The notes under the pieces were generated by a model, which did no database searches, was not told the origin of the DNA, and worked only from the letters and a program-made list of their open reading frames with translations. Below are positions 1 through 9,582 of a stretch of DNA of 64,000 nucleotides, one piece after another. Positions within the stretch are counted from its first letter, which is position 1, and every line of letters begins with the position of its first letter. Origin of the DNA: Nitrospirales bacterium (GTDB lineage Bacteria; Nitrospirota; Nitrospiria; Nitrospirales; UBA8639); the NCBI GenBank assembly GCA_031315915.1, contig JALDRK010000001.1, positions 62,001-126,000 of the forward strand. Reading direction: 5' to 3'. A program made the translations under genes and the position numbers.

Positions 1-646
<646 letters not shown>

Positions 647-669
<23 letters not shown>

Positions 670-1288
670 ACGATCGGTTGGGAATCAGTCGGTGTATAAG
701 AAGATCTTTGGCTCGTTGAAGTGCCTTGGCTCGATGGCTGATTTGGTTTTTTTCCACCAGGGGTATTTCCGCCAACGTCTTACCCAATTCCGGGACAAAG
801 AATACCGGATCATACCCGAATCCCTGGCTCCCGTAAAATGTTTCCGTAATCACACCCTCCAACGCCCCTTCCACCACCTCCACGGTTCCCTCGGGGTCCG
901 ATAAGGCCATCACTGTCAAAAAGCGGGCTGTCCGCTTGTCGGCAGGTACTCCCTGCATGTCTTCCAGGAGTTTCCGGCAATTATCGGCGTATGTGGCGTT
1001 TTCTCCCGCATAACGGGCTGCAAACACACCAGGCCGCCCACCCAAAGCCTCAACATCCAATCCGGTGTCGTCCGCCAACGTCCAATGGCGGGTCCATGCG
1101 GCTATTTCCCGAGCCTTTTTGATGGCATTAGTCTGGCAGGTTTCGCCATCTTCAATGACTTCGGGACAGTCAGGAAAATTTTCGAGGGTCTTGATTTGCA
1201 GCGGAAGATCAGTCAGGAATGCCAGAATTTCCTGGGCTTTATGCCGGTTTCCTGTGCCCAACACTAATGTCACGTCCGGCTGCGCCAA
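647..1288 (-). CDS. rdgB: XTP/dITP diphosphatase (RdgB/HAM1 family)
   Basis: House-cleaning pyrophosphatase that hydrolyses non-canonical purine nucleoside triphosphates (XTP, dITP, ITP) to the monophosphate and pyrophosphate, keeping them out of DNA and RNA. The 213-residue product shows the family signatures: the N-terminal G-T-G-N-x-x-K-x-x-E substrate motif, DDTGLDVEAL, GRPGVFAARYAG, GFGYDPVF and a C-terminal S-H-R-A-K. It starts with TTG three bases behind the rph stop, so the two are probably co-transcribed and translationally linked. The last residues (about 8, an Arg/Ser-rich tail) are encoded by DNA that is also the 5' part of tRNA-Pro, an unusual 23-base same-strand overlap. Family assignment is firm. 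Confidence 0.93.
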
Positions 1289-2032
1289 CTAAGAGAGACT
1301 CCCTACCAGCTTTTTTTGGAGATTGATCAAATTTTGGATGCCGCTCCATCCCAAAGCCAAAAAATCATCCAGATCATTTTTGGAGAATGGGGCTTGCTCC
1401 GCCGTCCCCTGCACTTCCACCAGCCGCCCGTTTCCCGTCATGACTAAATTCATATCCACCTCTGCCTGGGAATCTTCCTCGTAACACAAATCCAGCCATA
1501 CTTGCCCGTTCACTTTGCCCACACTGATGGCGGCCAGGTAATCCAACAACGGACATTGCGTGATCAGCTTTTTGCCTTTCAAGGCCGCAAAGGCATCGGC
1601 CAAGGCAATGAACGATCCGGTGATGGAGGCCGTGCGCGTCCCGCCATCGGCTTGGATCACATCACAATCGATCCACACAGTCCGTTCGCCCATTTGCTTC
1701 ATATCGGTCACCGCCCGAAGTGCCCGTCCGACCAGGCGTTGAATTTCCAACGTCCTCCCTCCCTGCTTGCCTTTACTGGCCTCCCTGGACATCCGGTCAT
1801 GGGTAGAGCGGGGCAACATGCCATATTCGGCTGTGATCCATCCCTGCCCTTTGTCCCTCAAAAACGGCGGCACTTTTTCTTCTACCGAAGCGGTGCAGAC
1901 CACCTTCGTCTCCCCCATCTCTATCAGAACAGACCCTTCGGCATATTTCGTGAAGGGCCGCGTAATTTTTACCGGCCTGATGGCATCCGACGCTCGATTA
2001 TCGGTTCGATTCAGTTCTAAAGCAGACAACAT
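1289..2032 (-). CDS. rph: Ribonuclease PH
   Basis: Phosphorolytic 3'-5' exoribonuclease that trims the 3' ends of tRNA precursors, removing nucleotides as diphosphates. The 247-residue length is normal for the family (about 240). The N-terminal R-P-V-K-I-T, the phosphate-binding S-R-E-A-S[13 protein letters not shown] region and the [16 protein letters not shown] segment are all present and intact. A GAGG ribosome-binding site lies a few bases before the ATG. The rph-rdgB order is common in bacteria and fits shared transcription with the downstream tRNA-Pro. Confidence 0.95.
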   Translation of the reverse strand: MLSALELNRTDNRASDAIRPVKITRPFTKYAEGSVLIEMGETKVVCTASVEEKVPPFLRDKGQGWITAEYGMLPRSTHDRMSREASKGKQGGRTLEIQRLVGRALRAVTDMKQMGERTVWIDCDVIQADGGTRTASITGSFIALADAFAALKGKKLITQCPLLDYLAAISVGKVNGQVWLDLCYEEDSQAEVDMNLVMTGNGRLVEVQGTAEQAPFSKNDLDDFLALGWSGIQNLINLQKKLVGSLS

Positions 2033-2157
2033 ACATCCTCACAGTTCCAGGATTATTTTTCTCGTAATTGAAGGGACTGAATTATAATGAGCCCTCCCTT
2101 GAAACACAAATCATCAAGAGCACTGCAATGGAAGACCGCATTTCCCTCCGATCACCA

Positions 2158-2292
2158 TTATGGATAAGTCCCATCTTTTTTCTTCGCAGACCGATGCCAT
2201 CGCCATCCCAGCAGGCCGATAATCAGAACGACCAAGCCACCGATGAAATAGTTTTCCTGAGGAAAAAGATAGGGAGCGAAGAAGGCATCCAT
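2158..2292 (-). CDS. Small single-span membrane peptide, unrecognised
   Basis: A 44-residue reading frame (ATG at 2292, TAA at 2158-2160) with a clear layout: a short polar N-terminus (MDAFFAPYLFPQENYF), one strongly hydrophobic stretch (GGLVVLIIGLLGW, residues 18-30), then a basic tail (RWHRSAKKKDG). This pattern, with positive charges after the helix, is what a single-pass inner-membrane peptide looks like. It is divergent from serS and upstream of rph. No strong ribosome-binding site is visible. I cannot assign a function; the overlapping plus-strand frame is much less protein-like. Confidence 0.45.
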   Translation of the reverse strand: MDAFFAPYLFPQENYFIGGLVVLIIGLLGWRWHRSAKKKDGTYP

Positions 2293-2344
2293 GCCGAGTG
2301 AACGAAACAACCTTTCCCCCAGTGCTTTACCATCCTTTCATTGA

Positions 2345-3679
<1,335 letters not shown>

Positions 3680-3980
3680 CGTCTCTAGTACGTTTAAATG
3701 CTCTTGAAGCCACGTGACGCCTTCACCTACGACTTGTATTCGGGTACAATTCATCTCAACCAGCCGCCATTAATTTTTGTAAATCCCATCTCATTTTCCT
3801 ACGGTTCCAAGGCTTACTGCCGGATGGGTGCTAAAGTGGTCGAATAGACCAGTCGTGAAAACTTGTATTCAGACGATGCTAGAGCAAAAAAAGCAAAGAA
3901 AAAACCATGTGTTAGTGTATTCGCATTGGCGCTATAGCTGGCGCCGTTTAGCGCGGACTCCTTAGTACGTCACAGAAAAC
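3680..3980. other. Intergenic, nothing recognised
   Basis: About 300 bases between serS and tRNA-Ser. I see no reading frame of note. The promoter for tRNA-Ser probably lies in its right half, but I cannot fix its boxes. Confidence 0.4.
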
Positions 3981-4070
3981 GGTGGGTTGGCCGAGCGGTT
4001 GAAGGCACTAGTCTTGAAAACTAGCAAGGGGGTGACTCCTTCCAGGGTTCGAATCCCTGACCCACCGCCA
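3981..4070 (+). tRNA. tRNA-Ser (anticodon TGA)
   Basis: Full class II tRNA: the acceptor stem GGTGGGT pairs with ACCCACC, the anticodon loop CTTGAAA gives TGA (serine), there is a long variable arm (AAGGGGGTGACTCCTT), the T-loop is GGTTCGAATCC, the discriminator is G and CCA is encoded at 4068-4070. Confidence 0.95.
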
Positions 4071-4115
4071 TTACCACAGACCACGCTGTCTTCATGGATC
4101 GTGCGGTACAGCAAA

Positions 4116-4167
4116 GAGAAGGACGACCCCCCCTCACCCTTGGGAAATCGTGTCCGGGACGACCCGG
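4116..4167 (+). promoter_or_regulatory. Probable guanidine-II (mini-ykkC) riboswitch
   Basis: Two hairpins with the diagnostic ACGA tetraloop lie directly upstream of the Shine-Dalgarno of an SMR exporter. The second is perfect: CCGGG-ACGA-CCCGG at 4154-4167. The first, GG-ACGA-CC at 4121-4128, can be extended by GAG (4116-4118) with CTC (4133-4135) across an internal loop, so it is weaker. Guanidine-II RNAs are defined by two ACGR-loop hairpins near the start site of gdx/sugE-type genes and switch translation on when guanidinium binds. The match in motif, order and position is good; the imperfect first stem is the main doubt. Confidence 0.7.
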
Positions 4168-4186
4168 CATCGGAAAGGAGTTGGGT

Positions 4187-4507
4187 ATGGCTTGGGTAAT
4201 GCTGCTGATCGCTGGAATTCTCGAAGTCGTCTGGGCTTTTTACATGAAGCAATCAGACGGCTTTACACGGGCAGTTCCAACAGCGATCACCTTAGTGACG
4301 ATGATCGGCAGCTTTGCTTTGCTGTCATTCTCAATGAAGACGCTTCCACTAGGTACCGCTTACACCATCTGGACCTGTATCGGTGCAGTCGGCGCGTTCC
4401 TCGTAGGCATCATGGTTCTCGGCGAACAAGCTAACGCGATTCGAATCTTGGCGGCGATTCTTATCGTCTCCGGTCTTGTCCTCATGAAGGTGTCGAGTCC
4501 TCAGTAG
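4187..4507 (+). CDS. SMR-family exporter, guanidinium exporter (Gdx/SugE) type
   Basis: A 106-residue protein with four hydrophobic helices, the standard size and shape of small multidrug resistance proteins, which work as antiparallel dimers exchanging substrate for protons. The essential glutamate of helix 1 is present at residue 13 in ILEVVWAFYMK, a context typical of the Gdx/SugE (guanidinium) branch rather than EmrE. The start at 4187 is chosen because AAAGGAG sits 7-13 bases before it and the first helix begins right there; a longer in-frame version from 4094 would translate through the riboswitch. Regulation by guanidine through the upstream RNA is the natural inference. Confidence 0.85.
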   Translation: MAWVMLLIAGILEVVWAFYMKQSDGFTRAVPTAITLVTMIGSFALLSFSMKTLPLGTAYTIWTCIGAVGAFLVGIMVLGEQANAIRILAAILIVSGLVLMKVSSPQ

Positions 4508-4519
4508 CACGGCTACAGG

Positions 4520-4990
4520 CCGCCAACGGTGCCGCCAGTACCCTGGCGGCGACATGTTGGTGCGTTCCAGCTTGCGCACCCGGTAGAGTAACGTCTTGGC
4601 ACTGCCGAGGCTCATGTGGTGACTCCTTCAACTCTCGCAGTGCCTCGCCCAGCTTCCCCGCGCAGAGCAGATTCAAGGCGGACATGGTTTGCCGGTCTGC
4701 GTGCGCCTTGATCCGACGCTGTTGAATCTGCCGAAGCTCGTTGGGCGTGATGCCGTACTTGAGCAGCGCGTTCTCTTTGTCGAGGTTGTCGCTCTACATT
4801 ACAGACGTCCTTCAATGGGCCAATGCTTTGCAACAGACGCGTGGCCTCCCAGCGAATAGCGGGGGCGTCGTGCAGACCATGGACGCTTTTCACCGCAAGG
4901 GCACATTGAATGATGGTGTCGGATTCTATCCGAGGAGCACAAGGTCTGTGTGAGTCGTGGAATGTTTTCAAGCCGTCAAAAGGCGGTTTC
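4520..4990 (-). pseudogene. Decayed coding remnant(s), unrecognised
   Basis: Between the SMR gene and mscS the minus strand holds protein-like but broken frames. One (about 4800 down to 4600) reads LLKYGITPNELRQIQQRR and ends in a helical stretch with ALRELKE; another frame (about 4990-4800) reads AIRWEATRLLQSIGPLKD. Neither has a good start, and stops and frame changes separate them, so they look like pieces of one or two dead genes. I do not recognise the family. Confidence 0.35.
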
Positions 4991-5372
4991 TTCGAAGTCA
5001 TGTTGCCCCACCGAATAAAAGCCTGATTATAATGACGCCAATTATGAACTCGGTACCGAAAGGTGTAGGCGTGATGAGCCAGGGGCCATTCTCACGACAT
5101 CTACTGTACTGGCCAATTGTGCAACGACGCTATAATCGCTAACTGGTGTGTACTTCCCTCGGAGGCCCAATACCGGCGAAAATCAATTGTGCGTCAACGA
5201 AGAAGCCAGTGGTCATTTCGCCTGGAGAAGTATAGCCATGGCCTTGTTCAACTCCCACGCGCAGCATAATGAATAATTCGAGACCCACAGAACTTCATGT
5301 TAACATCAAACACAGCTATTGTTGTTCTCTGATCACTTTGAGTATGGAACATCTACGAATAGGAGGAATGTG

Positions 5373-6185
5373 ATGGAAGACGGGATGAAGGAAGTCTTGA
5401 GCCTTTTCATTACCTATGGCCTCAAAGTTATCGGAGCCATTTTCATTTTCATCGTTGGACGATGGCTAGCCAATTGGTCAAAACGAAAAGTCGCTCACTG
5501 GCTTGAACGTTCTCAAAAAGTCGATCAAACGCTCATAGGATTTTTATCCAGTTTGGTCCGTTACCTGGTATTGCTCGTCACCCTTCTGACCGTTCTGGCT
5601 CAATTTGGGATAGAGACCACCAGTTTAATCGCCGTCTTTGGAGCCGCAAGTTTGGCTGTTGGGTTGGCTCTTCAGGGTACCCTCAGTAACGTGGCGGCTG
5701 GAGTCATGCTCTTAATTTTCCGTCCGTTCAAGGTGGGAGATTACGTTGAAGCTGGAGGAACGGCCGGCACCGTTAAAGACATGACTCTTTTTATCACCGA
5801 ACTGGCTACTCCCGATAATGTCCAGATTTTGGTGCCCAACAGTCAGGTGTGGGGGACGATTGTCAAAAACTACAGTCACCATGAAACCCGACGGGTTGAT
5901 TTGGTCATGGGTATTGATTATACCGATGATATCGATAAAGCCCAGTCAGTTGTCGAAAGGGTGGTCAAAGCCGATGCACGGGTATTGTCCGATCCTGCTC
6001 CTCTGGTAGTGGTTGGGAATCTTGGAGAAAGTTCTGTCGACCTGACTATTCGGGTATGGTGTCGCAGTGGAGATTATTGGCCTGTGAAGTTCGATTTGAC
6101 CAAACAGTTAAAACAGCAGTTTGACGCCGAACAGTTAAGCATTCCATTTCCACAACGAACGATTCATCTGATCAACGCGAAGTGA
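5373..6185 (+). CDS. MscS-type mechanosensitive ion channel
   Basis: Small-conductance mechanosensitive channel of the inner membrane, opened by membrane tension during osmotic down-shock. The 270-residue protein has three hydrophobic helices; the pore helix is recognisable from the Gly/Ala-rich GAASLAVGLALQGTLSN, followed by the beta-domain signature FKVGDYVEAGGTAGTV and a C-terminal alpha/beta region. Length matches the short MscS class. The start at 5373 is chosen because AGGAGG lies at 5361-5366, six bases before the ATG; an upstream in-frame ATG at 5319 has no ribosome-binding site. Confidence 0.9.
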   Translation: MEDGMKEVLSLFITYGLKVIGAIFIFIVGRWLANWSKRKVAHWLERSQKVDQTLIGFLSSLVRYLVLLVTLLTVLAQFGIETTSLIAVFGAASLAVGLALQGTLSNVAAGVMLLIFRPFKVGDYVEAGGTAGTVKDMTLFITELATPDNVQILVPNSQVWGTIVKNYSHHETRRVDLVMGIDYTDDIDKAQSVVERVVKADARVLSDPAPLVVVGNLGESSVDLTIRVWCRSGDYWPVKFDLTKQLKQQFDAEQLSIPFPQRTIHLINAK

Positions 6186-6442
6186 GAAAAAATGATGGCT
6201 TGCCTGTGCGTAAGTATATGACATAGTCAATTGAACTCGGGTTTGGCCGACTGGGCAGTATGACAATACCTGCAAGAAAGCAGGAAAACTCCGGAATATT
6301 CGCATATACTAAGGGTAACTTCATTTATACACAATTTTCATATAATCTTCGATAGAGTCCGATTTCGTTAATTTGGCAGAAGAGTCGTCTGATCTATTGG
6401 AAGATTGCTCATTATGTAAATCTTCCATTTTAGGCATTAAAA

Positions 6443-6475
6443 GCCGCCGTGGGTTCGAATCCCGGCCCCTCCGCC
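6443..6475 (+). other. tRNA 3'-end fragment (possible attachment-site remnant)
   Basis: The sequence reads as the T-arm and acceptor 3' strand of a tRNA: GTGGGTTCGAATCCC followed by CCCCTCC, G and then CCG in place of CCA. No matching 5' half (GGAGGGG...) precedes it. A similar fragment lies at 54624-54653. Such duplicated tRNA ends are typical borders of elements that integrate into tRNA genes. Confidence 0.5.
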
Positions 6476-6561
6476 GTTAGCCAACAACACTCCAAACTCT
6501 CATAACGTTATTAGCACATGGTCCGCTCATTCATATTGGGGGGATTCGAACTAGGGGTTAT

Positions 6562-6771
6562 GAAGGGAATATTTCCCCTTCATGGGGTGACCGAAGGCAC
6601 GAGGGAACCATGCCCCCTCGTGGGGGAGGACGGGATTGATCACTTAGGAAAAAGACTGTCGTTTTTCAATGAACCTCTACGGGCTTACGCCCGTAGTATC
6701 TTTCCTAGAAGTTCAACCTTCGGTTGTCCGCCTTTGGCGGAGCAACTTCATCCACAAGCTTACGCATGTGG
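6562..6771. repeat. Array of six closely spaced hairpins
   Basis: In order: GAAGGGAA...TTCCCCTTC (6562-6581), CACGAGGG...CCCTCGTG (6598-6622), CTACGGGC-TTAC-GCCCGTAG (6677-6696), CAACC-TTC-GGTTG (6714-6726), TCCGCC-TTT-GGCGGA (6727-6741) and CCACA...TGTGG (6752-6771, which also closes on a TTAC loop). The region lies between convergent mscS and the epimerase gene. It could act as a two-way transcription end or be a structured RNA; I do not recognise it. A 90-codon frame over it is explained by the repeats and is not called. Confidence 0.5.
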
Positions 6772-6815
6772 CATTGCGGAGGTTTTGTAAAGTCTCGCTC
6801 AAAGTTTGTAGATTT

Positions 6816-7841
6816 TTACCGCTCGTTTAACAGCGATTCCAAGCCAGTGGCGATCTCATTCCGTTGATGATTGGCCACATACCAGTCGATAGTACGATGC
6901 AGGCCTTCAAGAAATCGGACCTGCGGTTCCCATCCTAAAAGATGTTTCGCTAAAGTATTATCGGCGACACGGTTGTACGGTCCGGTAGGCATATTTGGCA
7001 AACGTTCAATTTGAGGTGAATAACCCATATATCGTTGCACCTCTTGAGCCGCCTCAATGACTCGCGTTCTCTCCATGGTCCCCAGATTGATTCCCCTTCC
7101 GTCATTGATTTTTTCAGCCGCCAGAATGGTACCTTGAACAATATCGGCAACATACGTCCAATTACGAATTTGTTCTCCGGTTCCCCACATCTCAAAGGGA
7201 TCTTGGCGAACAAACGCACGGGCTATCATGGCCATAATGGCATGATCTTCTTTGCACCGTTCTCCATAGGCGGTGAAATACCGACACGAAACGGCTTTCA
7301 TTTCACGGGCCTGGCTATAAATTTGTAAGGTTAACTCCCCCATCAATTTCGCATATCCATAAATGTTGTCGGCGTCGTAAGGAGGCCCCACCATATCTTC
7401 TTTAAGATAGACCAATTCCTTCGGATGTTTTTGTCGAAAATTGGGATAGACGCATCCCGAAGAAGCATACACGACCTTTTCAACCCCAGCCTCACGACAT
7501 GCCAAAAATACCAGACCATCCAGAGCGAGATTGCCCGCACAGGCGGCTTGATGAGTTTCAAGATACCCCCGACCCCCATGATCTGCGGCCAGGTGGAACA
7601 CATACTCCATCCCCTCCACAGCATGACGAGCCACCTCCTGTTCCCGCAAATCACCCTCAATAAATTCAATGGCCCCGGCAGAAAGTTCATGCGCAAGATT
7701 GGAGAGCTTCCCGCTACTCAGATTGTCGACAACCCGGACAAACGCTCCCCGCCCTACTAAGGCTTGCACCAAATGGGAGCCAATAAAAGAAGCCCCTCCG
7801 GTGACAAGAATTTTATGTTGTGCCCAATTCATGACATTCAC
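6816..7841 (-). CDS. NAD-dependent epimerase/dehydratase, GDP-mannose 3,5-epimerase-like
   Basis: Extended short-chain dehydrogenase of 341 residues that should interconvert nucleotide sugars. The nucleotide-binding motif VTGGASFIG is at residues 13-21 (the usual central Gly is Ser) and the catalytic Y-x-x-x-K is Y161-K165. The segment HLAADHGGRGYLETH resembles the HLAADMGGMGF signature of GDP-mannose 3,5-epimerases, which make GDP-L-galactose or gulose; UDP-glucose epimerase-like activity is the alternative. It is the last gene of the minus-strand glycopeptide cluster (61 bases behind the sugar transferase) and would supply an activated sugar to the glycosyltransferases there. Confidence 0.8.
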   Translation of the reverse strand: MNVMNWAQHKILVTGGASFIGSHLVQALVGRGAFVRVVDNLSSGKLSNLAHELSAGAIEFIEGDLREQEVARHAVEGMEYVFHLAADHGGRGYLETHQAACAGNLALDGLVFLACREAGVEKVVYASSGCVYPNFRQKHPKELVYLKEDMVGPPYDADNIYGYAKLMGELTLQIYSQAREMKAVSCRYFTAYGERCKEDHAIMAMIARAFVRQDPFEMWGTGEQIRNWTYVADIVQGTILAAEKINDGRGINLGTMERTRVIEAAQEVQRYMGYSPQIERLPNMPTGPYNRVADNTLAKHLLGWEPQVRFLEGLHRTIDWYVANHQRNEIATGLESLLNER

Positions 7842-7902
7842 TTTCCTGTATCATGGAAACTCTTCCATCCATGGAATGAAGCCGCGACAGCTTCGGAACT
7901 GT

Positions 7903-8916
7903 TTATAGATACCACAAATTAGCGTTCTTATATTTTTCGATCTTGTGTTGAATATTCCTCGTCCAGCTGCAGTGAATCACATACGGCTCCTCCGGCAAAC
8001 GAATAGGCTTATCTTCACAAAATAAGTGCCCATTTGCGAAATCCATCTCAGGAAGGATGTCAATTTTTAGACCTCTGAAAAATCGACTCAAGAGCACAAT
8101 ATTGACGACTTTCTGTTGGCTGCCATAATGCAAGATCTTGTCATAATTTTCGAAAACCATATTCCAAAAAATTCTTGATTCCACCGTATTCTTTAAAAAA
8201 AAGAAGCCGCTGTTTGCGTGAAGCGGTTCGAAGTACCGACTAGGACCATCGTACATAAACTGGGCATCGAGTTCCTGCCTGGAAGGGTGAAGAAAAAAGG
8301 CCATGGGGTCTTTTTTCCAAACGATATCCGCATCCTGGAAAAGGACATGATGCCCTAGAAGCAGAACATCCTGAACAATAGCCGTTTTTGCGAACATGAG
8401 CCGTGAAAACTTCTTGTCCCCGAATGATTGTGCCGCGTCAGTAGGCTGATTTCCATAAGATTTTTCATCGTGAAAAACGGAGAATCCGAATTGTTCAACC
8501 TGCCTGGCAGATTCCGAATCAAAAACGAAAATGAGTGTCCAGGCCCGTGGATCAATGCCGTGCTTGTCGCAAGATCGCACCCAGTTCGCGAACATGTCCA
8601 TGAAACCAACATTCACCATCATTACCAAGACAACATTATTTTTATTCTTTTCCTGAAGTAGACGGGACAGCCGGCTATGTCGTGTGGGCCGGTGAAATAC
8701 AAATGAGCTCTCTAAAAGGACACGTTCTTCAATTTCGTGTCTTCGTGTGCTCGAAAGGACTGCAGGGTCATCCAAGTTTCTCCCCTTTTCGTCAAGAGCC
8801 GGGAAAAAAGGTGGCCTCTCATGAGGAGGTTGTGGAAAATTCGGAAATGTTAGAGAGCCGGAAACATTCTGGCTTCGATTACCTGATTTCTTGAGATTGA
8901 TTGGATCTTCCATCAT
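7903..8916 (-). CDS. Nucleotide-diphospho-sugar transferase (PF03407/GT77-like)
   Basis: A 337-residue GT-A type glycosyltransferase. After a Pro-rich, probably unstructured N-terminus (to about residue 90) comes a conserved core with VLFQDADIVWKKDP, in which D195-A-D197 is the metal/nucleotide-sugar-binding DxD motif typical of the nucleotide-diphospho-sugar transferase family. In plants this family includes extensin arabinosyltransferases that extend sugar chains on hydroxyproline. It starts 3 bases after the methyltransferase stop, so the two are one transcript. Family assignment is good. Sugar and acceptor are unknown; the cluster suggests a hydroxylated peptide. Confidence 0.75.
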   Translation of the reverse strand: MMEDPINLKKSGNRSQNVSGSLTFPNFPQPPHERPPFFPALDEKGRNLDDPAVLSSTRRHEIEERVLLESSFVFHRPTRHSRLSRLLQEKNKNNVVLVMMVNVGFMDMFANWVRSCDKHGIDPRAWTLIFVFDSESARQVEQFGFSVFHDEKSYGNQPTDAAQSFGDKKFSRLMFAKTAIVQDVLLLGHHVLFQDADIVWKKDPMAFFLHPSRQELDAQFMYDGPSRYFEPLHANSGFFFLKNTVESRIFWNMVFENYDKILHYGSQQKVVNIVLLSRFFRGLKIDILPEMDFANGHLFCEDKPIRLPEEPYVIHCSWTRNIQHKIEKYKNANLWYL

Positions 8917-8919
8917 TCT

Positions 8920-9576
8920 TTAAAGACCACTCGACACCTTACGGACAAACAACAAGCCTTTCCGTTGGTAATGCCCAGGTTCTGCGACATTCCTTGATTC
9001 GTATGTCAGGAATGGATCGACCGCAAAGCCGATAGCCTCTAATTTCTTGATCCAGTACGAACCAGGCTGACAATTTACATGATGCCAGCCCGGTTGCCCG
9101 GGAGAAGCGTATGTGAGCATGAGAAATTTTCCCCCTGCCGAAAACGTTTGGAAAAAATTCTCAGAAAATCGTTCTTCCACATGCTCGACGAATTCGCAAC
9201 ACCAGACCAGATCAAATTGTCTGTCAAGAAGGAATGGACCATTCACAAAGTCGTGGCTCACGTGAAAGTCGGGAATCACGCTATCTCGTTTGGCCTGCAG
9301 GCTTCCATCTATACCCAGAACGGCACAGCCTAAATCTTTGAAGAACTTCGTGCTATGACCCTCCCCGCATCCGACATCGAGTACGGAGCGGACGCTAAGT
9401 TTCTTATACGCCCATTCCCAAAGTTGAGGAGTCCAGGTAGCTGGATCACCGTGTTCCCTCAATAAACTAGAGAAACCTTGGTTTTTATCACTTCGAATGT
9501 ATCCTCCGAGGTGAGCTTCCTCGGTATTCATCCCATTGCCATGGCCAATATTCGTTTGTTCTTTCGAGAATGTCAT
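8920..9576 (-). CDS. Class I SAM-dependent methyltransferase
   Basis: A 218-residue methyltransferase with the SAM-binding motif I VLDVGCGEG at residues 65-73, an acidic motif II at the end of strand 2 (LGIDGS), and a third motif in FDLVWCCEFVEHV, typical of the Methyltransf_11/23 group. It sits 6 bases after the stop of the upstream fusion gene and 3 bases before the next gene, in the tightest part of the operon. A sugar hydroxyl, the peptide, or a nucleotide sugar could be the acceptor; the sequence does not decide. Confidence 0.85.
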   Translation of the reverse strand: MTFSKEQTNIGHGNGMNTEEAHLGGYIRSDKNQGFSSLLREHGDPATWTPQLWEWAYKKLSVRSVLDVGCGEGHSTKFFKDLGCAVLGIDGSLQAKRDSVIPDFHVSHDFVNGPFLLDRQFDLVWCCEFVEHVEERFSENFFQTFSAGGKFLMLTYASPGQPGWHHVNCQPGSYWIKKLEAIGFAVDPFLTYESRNVAEPGHYQRKGLLFVRKVSSGL

Positions 9577-9582
9577 GATTGT

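Noticed and set aside
6443-6475. Complete tRNA gene at the left tRNA-like sequence
   Set aside because: Only the T-arm and acceptor 3' strand are present; no D-arm, anticodon arm or matching 5' acceptor strand precedes them.
6518-6790. A 90-codon plus-strand reading frame
   Set aside because: It is made almost entirely of the hairpin array (inverted repeats), has no ribosome-binding site, and has no protein-like pattern.
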